NCBI GenBank assembly: GCA_019136175.1
Contig: JAGVUS010000287.1
Span: 1-7,251, forward strand
Direction: 5' to 3'
Length of the DNA stretch: 7,251 nt
Origin: Chloroflexota bacterium
GTDB taxonomy: Bacteria > Chloroflexota > Anaerolineae > Anaerolineales > Anaerolineaceae
The notes under the pieces are model-generated. The model did no database searches. It had not been told where the DNA came from and worked only from the letters and a program-made list of their open reading frames with translations. This document shows, piece after piece, positions 1 to 5,797 of this stretch. How positions within the stretch are numbered: the stretch's first letter is position 1; every line of letters begins with the position of its first letter. A program made the translations under genes and the position numbers.

Positions 1-27
1 TGGGATAGGGTAGTCCACCCTATCCCA
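1..27 (-). terminator. Candidate terminator hairpin at the left edge
   Basis: Perfect inverted repeat: arms 1-11 and 17-27 pair over 11 bp around a 5-nt loop (12-16). It lies 7 bp beyond the stop codon of the minus-strand gene ending at 35, where a terminator would be expected. The bases that would hold a U-tract on the minus strand are outside the window, so intrinsic termination cannot be confirmed. It could also be a bidirectional terminator shared with a gene further left. Confidence 0.55.
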
Positions 28-34
28 TCAGGAT

Positions 35-445
35 TCATGTGAACGACTGGTCATCTTCCATTTCCTGTTCCTTAAATTCCCGGAACAGATGCGCCATGGC
101 AATATAGGTTTTTAAGTTGATTGCTGATACCTTGAATTCCAGCAGGTAGCCGGGTTCCAGGTACAGTTTATAGACGCTTCGGTCGCGAAAGGATGGCAGG
201 GAAGGGATGGCGCTGGCGCCCATCAGGTTGGCAATCGGAACAAACGCCGGGCGCAGGGAAGCTTTTGTCCCCCTGCGATGGTTTAAATAATCGACAAGGG
301 GTTCCGCCTGCTCCAGGGAGAAAGTATCCCGCACCTGGGATAGATAATATCTCCATCCCTCTGTGGCATTAGAAATACCAAACGGCTCCAGCAAACGCAT
401 CGCATCTGTTTTCGCCATAAACGGTTGAAAGGTAATCACCTGCAT
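35..445 (-). CDS. Hypothetical protein, surviving 136-residue downstream frame
   Basis: This is the open part of the interrupted gene, from the internal ATG at 445 to the TGA at 35-37. The 136-residue product is soluble-looking, with mixed hydrophobic stretches (for example LRPAFVPIANLMGASAIP near residues 63-80, and YLEPGYLLEFKVSAINLKTY near 95-114) and a charged C-terminus rich in Glu and Asp. No catalytic motif was recognised. The ATG has only a weak purine-rich stretch upstream (GGAAAGGG, about 12 nt away). However, it overlaps the stop codon (436-438) of the upstream 63-codon frame, so reinitiation by terminating ribosomes could still make it. The genuine start in an intact copy is more likely 627. 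Function unknown. Confidence 0.6.
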   Translation of the reverse strand: MQVITFQPFMAKTDAMRLLEPFGISNATEGWRYYLSQVRDTFSLEQAEPLVDYLNHRRGTKASLRPAFVPIANLMGASAIPSLPSFRDRSVYKLYLEPGYLLEFKVSAINLKTYIAMAHLFREFKEQEMEDDQSFT

Positions 446-485
446 GATGGCTGGTTTCCCTTTCCTATCGCGGTAGCTGATCTCC

Positions 486-616
486 GCCCGAACGGTAAAA
501 CGTCCGTCCCAGGTGCGCCTGCCTGCGGGATCACCGGCTGGATTTGGTGGGCCCGAACGGTAAAACGTCCGTCCCAGGTGCGCCTGCCTGCGGGATCACC
601 GGCTGGATTTGGTGGG
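486..616. repeat. Perfect 65-bp tandem direct repeat, two copies
   Basis: Copy 1 is 486-550 and copy 2 is 551-615, identical at every base; one further base (616) continues the period. Flanking bases differ (485 c versus 550 g; 552 c versus 617 g), so the unit is sharply bounded. The unit is coding in the minus-strand gene and contributes the stretch around GDPAGRRTWDGRFTVR. The identity implies a recent duplication or an artefactual overlap in assembly. Confidence 0.95.
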
Positions 617-634
617 GAGTCCGTCATTTCGTTG

Positions 635-641
635 CTCCTTT
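635..641 (-). promoter_or_regulatory. Strong Shine-Dalgarno that fixes the start at 627
   Basis: The minus strand reads AAAGGAG followed by 7 nt (CAACGAA) and ATG at 627-625. It matches the anti-Shine-Dalgarno consensus with optimal spacing. This is the main reason to place the true start of the interrupted gene at 627 rather than 445. Confidence 0.8.
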
Positions 642-646
642 CCTCT

Positions 647-690
647 CAATGAATCCCTTCATCCTGATTCATTGTACAACCAATCAGGGC
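647..690 (-). promoter_or_regulatory. Leader with overlapping dyads and weak candidate promoter
   Basis: Two inverted repeats share bases. CAATGAATC (647-655) pairs with GATTCATTG (666-674), 9 bp, 10-nt loop. CCTGATT (663-669) pairs with AATCAGG (682-688), 7 bp, 12-nt loop. Both cannot form at once because 666-669 is common. A minus-strand TACAAT (671-676) could serve as a -10 element, but the nearest TTGATG is 19 bp upstream, so the promoter is weak. The first dyad sits between this -10 and the ribosome site, which would suit an operator or a leader hairpin. No U-tract follows either hairpin, so neither is a convincing terminator for uvrA. Confidence 0.35.
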
Positions 691-692
691 AT

Positions 693-719
693 CGTCATCA
701 ACGTCTTTCCGGGATGACG
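693..719 (-). other. Small hairpin downstream of uvrA
   Basis: CGTCATC (693-699) and GATGACG (713-719) form a perfect 7-bp inverted repeat with a 13-nt loop, 25 bp past the uvrA stop. There is no U-rich run after it on the minus strand. It may stabilise or help end the uvrA transcript, but it does not meet the usual form of an intrinsic terminator. Confidence 0.3.
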
Positions 720-744
720 TGTGGAAATCAGTGACAGGAATTGA

Positions 745-3618
745 TCAGAACTGACTGGACAGATGGTCTGCCAGGTACTGGCGCAGGTACTGCCCGGTAT
801 AGGATTGGGGAACGGCGCACACCTGTTCGGGGGTGCCAATGGCAACCACTTCCCCGCCCCGGTCGCCACCTTCAGGTCCAAGGTCAATGATGTAATCCGA
901 CACCTTGATGATGTCCGGGTTATGTTCAATAATCAATACCGAGTTTCCGGCGTCCACCAGCCGCTGCAATACTTCAATCAACTTGTGAACATCCGCAGCA
1001 TGTAAACCCACTGAAGGCTCATCCAGCACATACAGGGTGCGCCCGGTAGCCCGCCGGGAGAGTTCCTTTGCCAGCTTCACGCGCTGGGCTTCTCCGCCGG
1101 AAAGCGTTGTTCCCGACTGCCCAATTTTGATATAACCCAACCCCACTTCCTGCAGCAGCTTCAACTTGTTGACAAGTGATGGGAACGCCGAAAAAATCTC
1201 CAGCGCAGTATCCACCGTGGAATCCAGTACATCCGCAATGGAAAATCCCTTGAACCGCACCTGGAGGGTTTCCCGGTTAAAGCGGGTTCCATGGCAGACA
1301 TCACACGGCACATATACATCCGGCAGAAATTGCATTTCAATGCGAAGCTGCCCCTGCCCCTGGCAGGCTTCGCACCGTCCACCGTGAACATTGAATGAAA
1401 AACGACCCGGTTTGTACCCGCGCATCTTGCTTTCAGGCAATTCGGAATACAGCGACCGGATTTCATCAAACAAACCGGTATAGGTGGCAGGGTTACTGCG
1501 GGGAGATCGTCCAATGGGGGATTGATCAATATTGATGATCTTGTCCAGGAAATCCACCCCTTCAATGGCATCATAATCACCCGGCTGCGTATGTGCCCGG
1601 TTTAATTGGCGTGCCAATGTGTTATACAGGACATCTACCATCAGGGTTGATTTGCCGGAGCCGGAAACTCCTGTAATACACACCAACAAGCCAAGCGGGA
1701 TCTCCACGTTGATATTTTTTAAGTTATTCGAGCGTGCCCCCAGGATGCGCAGCCGCTTGCCATTCCCCACCCGGCGTGTCTCCGGGATTGGCACCCGCAG
1801 CCTGCCGCTGAGGTATGCGCCGGTCAGAGAGTCCGGGCTTGCCAGGATATCATCAATGGTGCCTTCGCCAACCACCTTGCCGCCATGCTCCCCCGCCCCA
1901 GGACCCAGGTCGAGGATCCAATCTGCAGACCGAATGGTTTCCTCATCATGCTCCACCACCAGCACCGTATTGCCCAGATCCCGCAGGTTCTTCAGGGTTG
2001 CCAACAGCCGGTTATTATCGCGCGGGTGCAGCCCAATGGACGGCTCGTCCAACACGTAGAGGACGCCCATCAACCGCGAACCAATCTGCGTGGCAAGACG
2101 GATGCGCTGTGCTTCCCCCCCGGAAAGGCTGCCGGAGGAGCGGCGAAGCGTCAGGTAGTCCAATCCCACGTCCACCAGGAATCCCAGCCGGGCGCGGATT
2201 TCTTTGAGAATCCGTTCCGAAATGATTTTCTGCCGGTCGTTTAAGGGAGATTGTGCTGATTGAAGGTGATCGACCCAGGCAAGTGTCTTCACAACCGGCC
2301 ACCCGGTCACCTCAATGATGTTCGCACCATTCACTGTTACCGCCAGCGCTTCCGGGCGCAGCCGGTTACCGCTGCAGGTGGGGCAGGGACGGTCACTCAT
2401 ATATTCGGCAATCTTATTGCGGACATAGTCGGAATTGGTTTCCCGGTAGCGCCTCTCCAGATTTCTAACAACCCCCTCAAACGGGGTTTGATAACTCACC
2501 TGGCGCTCGCGGGAAGACACATTAATGCTCACCTGCTGCCCATTGGTTCCGTATAAAATCAGGTCCAACTTTTCCTGGGAAAGGGAACGAACCGGTGCAT
2601 TCAAGTCAATATTATACTGCCGGGCAACAGCTTCCACCATTCCCCAGTAATACATCCCCTGTTCGCGCGGTCCGCTCCATTCCAATGCCACGATGGCACC
2701 TTCATTCAAGGACCGGTCCATGTCAGGGATCAACAAATCCGGATCAATTTCCTGCTTGTTACCCAAGCCCTGGCAATCGGGGCAGGCACCGTGAGGGGTG
2801 TTGAATGAAAAGGTGCGCGGTTCAATCTCCGGCAGGCTGACTCCATGTTCCGGGCAGGCTAGGTGCTCGGAAAAGTACAAATCCTGCGTTGGCTCCACCG
2901 AGAGATTCTGCACAGTCAGGTAGCCCTCCCCCACCTTGAGGGCGGTTTCCACCGAGTCCGTCAGGCGGGAGCGCTCCTGGTTGGCAGCCTCCTGGTCTTC
3001 GGAATGATTGATCACCAGTCGATCCACTACGGCTTCAATTGTGTGGATTTTATAGCGATCCAGCGTTATTTCATCCTCCAGGCTCATCACCTGCCCATCC
3101 ACCCGTACGCGGACAAACCCGGCTTTACGGATTTCCTCGAAGACAGCCTGGTAAGTCCCCTTGCGCCCACGGATAATGGGAGCAAGGATCAGCAGCCGTG
3201 TACCATCCGGGAGGTGAAGCAACAGGTCCACAATTTCCTGCGCAGATTGTTTGATCACCTCGCGCCCGCAGACCGGGCAGTGGGGAATGCCCACCCGGGC
3301 AAACAGGGTCACCGTGCCAACCGTGGAGCGTGGGTTGTGCGAAGTACTTTTCTGGTCAATGGAAACTGCCGGGGACAAACCATCAATGTAATCCACATCC
3401 GGTTTTTCCATCTGTCCCAGGAACTGGCGGGCATACGCCGAGAGGGATTCAACATATCTCCGCTGCCCTTCGGCAAAGATGGTATCAAATGCCAGCGAGC
3501 TTTTGCCTGAACCCGAGAGACCGGTAATGACAACCAGCTTGTCCCGTGGGATTTCCACGGTGATGTTTTTCAAATTATGGGCACGCGCCCCGACTACACG
3601 AATGACATTTTGAGACAT
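745..3618 (-). CDS. uvrA: UvrABC excinuclease subunit A (DNA damage sensor ATPase)
   Basis: UvrA dimers find helix distortions, load UvrB and start nucleotide excision repair in the cytoplasm. The 957-residue frame is intact and near the usual family length of about 940. Two ABC modules are visible. First: Walker A GLSGSGKS (33-40), signature LSGGE (498-502) and Walker B with catalytic Glu VLDEP (522-526). Second: Walker A GVSGSGKS (650-657), signature LSGGE (839-843) and Walker B VLDEP (864-868). The second zinc module has all four cysteines (749, 752, 772, 775). In the first, the ligand set reads Cys255, His258, Cys279, Cys282, with His where Cys is common. Further CxxC pairs lie at 114-117 and 412-415. 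The start at 3618 follows GAGGTG (3621-3626), close-spaced but acceptable. A promoter with an SOS-type operator lies about 115 bp upstream. The gene is divergent from the transporter gene and has no uvrB or uvrC next to it here. Confidence 0.98.
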   Translation of the reverse strand: MSQNVIRVVGARAHNLKNITVEIPRDKLVVITGLSGSGKSSLAFDTIFAEGQRRYVESLSAYARQFLGQMEKPDVDYIDGLSPAVSIDQKSTSHNPRSTVGTVTLFARVGIPHCPVCGREVIKQSAQEIVDLLLHLPDGTRLLILAPIIRGRKGTYQAVFEEIRKAGFVRVRVDGQVMSLEDEITLDRYKIHTIEAVVDRLVINHSEDQEAANQERSRLTDSVETALKVGEGYLTVQNLSVEPTQDLYFSEHLACPEHGVSLPEIEPRTFSFNTPHGACPDCQGLGNKQEIDPDLLIPDMDRSLNEGAIVALEWSGPREQGMYYWGMVEAVARQYNIDLNAPVRSLSQEKLDLILYGTNGQQVSINVSSRERQVSYQTPFEGVVRNLERRYRETNSDYVRNKIAEYMSDRPCPTCSGNRLRPEALAVTVNGANIIEVTGWPVVKTLAWVDHLQSAQSPLNDRQKIISERILKEIRARLGFLVDVGLDYLTLRRSSGSLSGGEAQRIRLATQIGSRLMGVLYVLDEPSIGLHPRDNNRLLATLKNLRDLGNTVLVVEHDEETIRSADWILDLGPGAGEHGGKVVGEGTIDDILASPDSLTGAYLSGRLRVPIPETRRVGNGKRLRILGARSNNLKNINVEIPLGLLVCITGVSGSGKSTLMVDVLYNTLARQLNRAHTQPGDYDAIEGVDFLDKIINIDQSPIGRSPRSNPATYTGLFDEIRSLYSELPESKMRGYKPGRFSFNVHGGRCEACQGQGQLRIEMQFLPDVYVPCDVCHGTRFNRETLQVRFKGFSIADVLDSTVDTALEIFSAFPSLVNKLKLLQEVGLGYIKIGQSGTTLSGGEAQRVKLAKELSRRATGRTLYVLDEPSVGLHAADVHKLIEVLQRLVDAGNSVLIIEHNPDIIKVSDYIIDLGPEGGDRGGEVVAIGTPEQVCAVPQSYTGQYLRQYLADHLSSQF

Positions 3619-3732
3619 AACACCTCGATCCAGCTTATCCAGCGCAACCTTGAATTATACCATCCCGATTGGGGCATGGCAGACCCGGTTAACATCCGCT
3701 GGACATCGTCGGGAGAATAGAACACTCATTCC

Positions 3733-3761
3733 ATTATAATGAACTTCCGTTCTATATACAA
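3733..3761 (-). promoter_or_regulatory. uvrA promoter with good -35/-10 spacing
   Basis: The minus strand carries TTGTAT (rc of 3756-3761) and TATAAT (rc of 3733-3738) separated by exactly 17 bp (3739-3755). This is a near-consensus housekeeping-sigma promoter. Transcription would begin near 3726, leaving a leader of roughly 108 nt before the uvrA ATG at 3618. The spacer contains the SOS-box-like dyad listed separately. The -10 lies in a palindrome (CATTATAATG, 3732-3741), so a TATAAT is also present on the plus strand, but no matching plus-strand -35 was seen. Confidence 0.65.
3741..3752. promoter_or_regulatory. LexA (SOS) box of the GAAC-N4-GTTC type
   Basis: The sequence GAACTTCCGTTC is an exact match to the GAAC-N4-GTTC core known for LexA/DinR in Gram-positive bacteria. 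It sits wholly within the 17-bp spacer of the uvrA promoter, where bound repressor would block RNA polymerase. uvrA is a classic SOS gene, so sequence, position and gene function agree. The four central bases (TTCC) only partly fit the Bacillus preference. Binding is inferred; no lexA gene is present in this window. Confidence 0.65.
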
Positions 3762-3790
3762 GGCTTTTTGCAAGAAACCAGGCAGGCAAA

Positions 3791-3823
3791 TTTCAACTTG
3801 AACCAGATTGTCTCATGTATAAT
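3791..3823 (+). promoter_or_regulatory. Candidate promoter for the MFS transporter gene
   Basis: A perfect TATAAT (3818-3823) lies about 30 bp before the chosen start at 3854. The best -35-like hexamer, TTGAAC (3798-3803), is only 14 bp away, so the -35 is poor or the promoter relies on another contact. Initiation near 3830 would give a leader of about 24 nt containing the ribosome site at 3841-3846. A short dyad TTCAA-c-TTGAA (3792-3802) covers the -35 region and could be an operator. Confidence 0.45.
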
Positions 3824-3853
3824 CATTGCATCTCAGTTTTAAAGGACATTCCC

Positions 3854-5197
3854 ATGGAAGAAAAACAGCATAAGCGCGCCATTCGAGCCTGGACGATGTA
3901 CGACTGGGCAAATTCAGCGTTTGCTACAACCATCATGGCAGCCGTATTGCCCGTGTATTATTCCTCCGTTGCTGCGGCAGGAATTCCTGCTCATATGGCA
4001 ACTGCCTACTGGGGGTTCACCACCTCCATTTCCGCCCTGCTGGCTGCCATCCTCAGCCCCGTTTTGGGAGCTGTGGCGGATTTCCAGGGGAGTAAAAAGA
4101 AATTTTTAACCATCTTCATGGTAATCGGCGTCACCGGCACTGCCCTGCTGTACTTCGTCCGCAGCGGTGATTACCTGCTGGCATCCCTTTTCTTCCTGTT
4201 CGGCAATATTGGGTTTGCTGGAAGCCTGGTATATTATGATGCCCTGCTGCCCCATGTTGCCCGACCGGATGAGATCGACCAGGTGTCGTCCCGTGGCTAC
4301 GCCATGGGATATATTGGCGGCGGTGTGCTGCTGGCAATCAACCTTGTGATGATCATGCTGGTTCCTTCCTTTTTCCCGGAGGAGCAGGCTGGGACCATTA
4401 CGCAATTAATGACCCGCCTCAGCTTTGTAACTGTTGCTGTCTGGTGGTTCATTTTCACCCTGCCGCTCCTGAAAACCGTCTCGGAACCGCCCCGGCGATT
4501 AATGCCAGGCGAAGAAAATTTCAAGCCCATCCAGGCAAGCTTCAGCCGGTTGGCAAAAACCTTCAAGGACATCCGCCGGTTCCGCGACCTGGCGCTTTTC
4601 CTGCTTGCCTTCTGGATTTATGCCAATGGCATTGGAACCATCATCACCATGGCAACCATTTACGGTGCAGAGATTGGCATCAGCCAGACCACCCTGATTG
4701 GCACCCTGCTGATGGTGCAGTTCCTGGCAGCCCCCTTCGCCATCGGGTTTGGCTGGCTTTCCAAGAAAATTGGCACCAAAACTTGCATTTACCTCAGCCT
4801 GACCATTTACACCCTGATTGCCATTGCAGGATATTTTCTCAAACATGAATGGCAGTTCTGGGTGCTTGGCGCAGCAGTGGCAACAGTCCAGGGAGGTTCC
4901 CAGGCGCTCAGCCGTTCCCTGATGGGGAAAATGATTCCAAAGAGCAAATCGGCGGAATTCTACGGTTTCTTTGCCGTATTTGAGAAATTTGCCAACATCC
5001 TGGGACCCGCCCTGTTTGGCTTGGTGTCCACCATCATGGGAGAAAGCCGGCTCAGCATCGTGTCCCTGGTCATCTTCTTTGGGTTGGGCATCTTCATTCT
5101 CACCAAAGTTAATGTGGAACGCGGCATCCAATCCGCCCAGTTGGATGAAAAGGAGATGGATGCCAGCAACCAGCTCGCTGCTGGAACCCCAGCCTGA
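3854..5197 (+). CDS. MFS transporter, UMF1 / Atg22-like family
   Basis: An inner-membrane secondary transporter of 447 residues with about 12 predicted helices, roughly at 20-40, 52-73, 84-101, 106-128, 148-170, 188-206, 246-268, 279-300, 308-328, 334-348, 375-394 and 401-418. A polar loop at about 207-245 separates the two six-helix halves. Family hallmarks are the N-terminal WTMYDWANSAF (13-23), the YYDALLPHVA segment (128-137) and VQGGSQALSRS (345-355), which recall the bacterial relatives of the yeast vacuolar effluxer Atg22. The substrate of this family in bacteria is not reliably known, so none is assigned. I chose the ATG at 3854 because AAAGGA (3841-3846) precedes it by 7 nt. An in-frame ATG at 3815 overlaps the -10 element and adds 13 residues unlike the family start. 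The gene stands alone, divergent from uvrA and convergent with the epimerase gene. Confidence 0.9.
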   Translation: MEEKQHKRAIRAWTMYDWANSAFATTIMAAVLPVYYSSVAAAGIPAHMATAYWGFTTSISALLAAILSPVLGAVADFQGSKKKFLTIFMVIGVTGTALLYFVRSGDYLLASLFFLFGNIGFAGSLVYYDALLPHVARPDEIDQVSSRGYAMGYIGGGVLLAINLVMIMLVPSFFPEEQAGTITQLMTRLSFVTVAVWWFIFTLPLLKTVSEPPRRLMPGEENFKPIQASFSRLAKTFKDIRRFRDLALFLLAFWIYANGIGTIITMATIYGAEIGISQTTLIGTLLMVQFLAAPFAIGFGWLSKKIGTKTCIYLSLTIYTLIAIAGYFLKHEWQFWVLGAAVATVQGGSQALSRSLMGKMIPKSKSAEFYGFFAVFEKFANILGPALFGLVSTIMGESRLSIVSLVIFFGLGIFILTKVNVERGIQSAQLDEKEMDASNQLAAGTPA

Positions 5198-5206
5198 TTC
5201 CAGATA

Positions 5207-5267
5207 CTGCTCATATAAAACAATCACCCCCTGCCAAACCGCGGGGGGTGAAAATTTTAATGAGCAG
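5207..5267. terminator. Long bidirectional terminator-like dyad between convergent genes
   Basis: The core stem TCACCCCCTG (5224-5233) pairs with 5242-5251 (one G-T pair) around an 8-nt loop. After a 3x3 internal loop, 5216-5220 (TAAAA) pairs with 5255-5259 (TTTTA). With one bulged base, CTGCTCAT (5207-5214) then pairs with ATGAGCAG (5260-5267). The AT-rich blocks beside the GC-rich core give T-rich tails on either strand, TTGTTTTA on the minus side being the better. It lies between the transporter stop (5197) and the epimerase stop (5285), so it can end both transcripts. Confidence 0.75.
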
Positions 5268-5284
5268 AATAAAGCTAGATAAAA

Positions 5285-5698
5285 CTAGGCTTCTGTCGTC
5301 AGTTGATAGAGTTCCACCAGCACACCGCCGGTGCTTTTGGGATGGACAAACGCCATTTTACGCCCGGGCAACACCTGGGGGGTTTCATTGATCAACCGGA
5401 CACCCTTTTCCTTCAACTGCACCAGCATTGCGTCAATATCATCCACCTCAAAGCACAAGTGATGCATACCACCGCCGCGTTCTGCCAGGAATTTTGCCAC
5501 TCCGGTATCCTCGCTGGTGGGCTTGACCAGTTCCACTTCACTGTCACCCACGGGAATGAAAGCAACAACTGCTTTCTGGCTGGGAACATCTTCGATGTGA
5601 TCCACAGCAAGCCCCATGGCATCCCGCCAGAAACCCAACGAACCATCCACATCATTCACAGCAATAGCCACGTGGTTGAGTTTTGTTATCTTCGCCAT
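5285..5698 (-). CDS. mce: Methylmalonyl-CoA epimerase (VOC superfamily)
   Basis: Interconverts (2S)- and (2R)-methylmalonyl-CoA in the cytoplasm, linking propionyl-CoA carboxylase to the mutase. The 137-residue frame has two beta-alpha-beta-beta-beta modules as in glyoxalase/VOC enzymes and matches the usual length. Expected metal ligands, by remembered alignment with the Propionibacterium enzyme, are His9 (LNHVAIAV), Glu56 (SEVELVKP; Gln in that enzyme), His80 (GMHH) and Glu129 (GVLVEL). The HPKSTGGVLVEL C-terminal motif is typical of the family. The start at 5698 has GGAG with 6-nt spacing. It follows the mutase gene on the same strand after 99 bp, which supports co-transcription and the same pathway. 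A general VOC dioxygenase or glyoxalase is less likely given this neighbour and these motifs. Confidence 0.93.
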   Translation of the reverse strand: MAKITKLNHVAIAVNDVDGSLGFWRDAMGLAVDHIEDVPSQKAVVAFIPVGDSEVELVKPTSEDTGVAKFLAERGGGMHHLCFEVDDIDAMLVQLKEKGVRLINETPQVLPGRKMAFVHPKSTGGVLVELYQLTTEA

Positions 5699-5708
5699 TT
5701 TTTCTCCA

Positions 5709-5779
5709 GGTTCAAATCAGAAAATGAGGGAAGCGGGGGAGCCGGAAGGGACCGATGATCGCTGCTTTGAACCGGCTCC
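5709..5779 (-). other. Inverted repeats between mutase and epimerase genes
   Basis: The 99-bp gap 5699-5797 holds no gene. It contains GGTTCAAA (5709-5716) facing TTTGAACC (5766-5773), and GGAGCCGG (5738-5745) facing CCGGCTCC (5772-5779). Each arm is a perfect 8 bp, but the two pairs share 5772-5773. The second, with a 26-nt loop, is the likelier RNA hairpin and might tune mutase versus epimerase mRNA levels. No U-tract follows, so a terminator is unlikely. Confidence 0.35.
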
Positions 5780-5797
5780 AACCCGCAACCTTTCCAG

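Larger units (their letters stand above)
35..627 (-). pseudogene. Unknown-function gene interrupted by a 65-bp tandem duplication
   Basis: I do not recognise the family. The start at 627 (ATG) has a strong Shine-Dalgarno AAAGGAG (635-641) with 7-nt spacing, far better than any site before the internal ATG at 445. From 627 the frame runs 63 codons and stops at 436-438, because 486-550 is repeated exactly at 551-615 and 65 is not a multiple of three. With one copy removed, the reading passes from ...GRFTVRA through EISYRDRKGKPAI directly into the ATG at 445 and on to the stop at 35-37. That gives 175 residues with no stop. The joined N-terminus reads like a continuous beta-rich protein (WDGRFTVRAEISYRD). 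The product has no signal peptide or clear membrane helix and ends in an acidic tail. I infer the single-copy form is the intact gene. The duplication may be real, a reversible variant, or an assembly artefact. Confidence 0.75.

Noticed and set aside
425..652. A plus-strand open frame across the tandem repeat
   Set aside because: It is the shadow of the minus-strand frames and is generated by the duplication. It has no recognisable protein and no supported start.
2863..3510. A 215-codon plus-strand open frame opposite uvrA
   Set aside because: It lies wholly antisense to conserved UvrA sequence, resembles no family and has no ribosome site that I can see. It is explained by codon bias in the true gene.
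3638..3703. Inverted repeat TCCAGCG/CGCTGGA in the uvrA leader
   Set aside because: Seven-base arms separated by 52 nt are expected by chance at this length, and nothing else supports a structure.
4499..5227. A 242-codon minus-strand open frame opposite the MFS transporter
   Set aside because: Its composition is His- and Gly-rich as expected for the complement of a membrane protein gene. It also runs through the terminator-side region, and the plus strand has clear family motifs.
5303..5758. A 151-codon plus-strand open frame opposite the epimerase
   Set aside because: Antisense to a compact, well-recognised enzyme with an upstream ribosome site; no independent evidence for translation.
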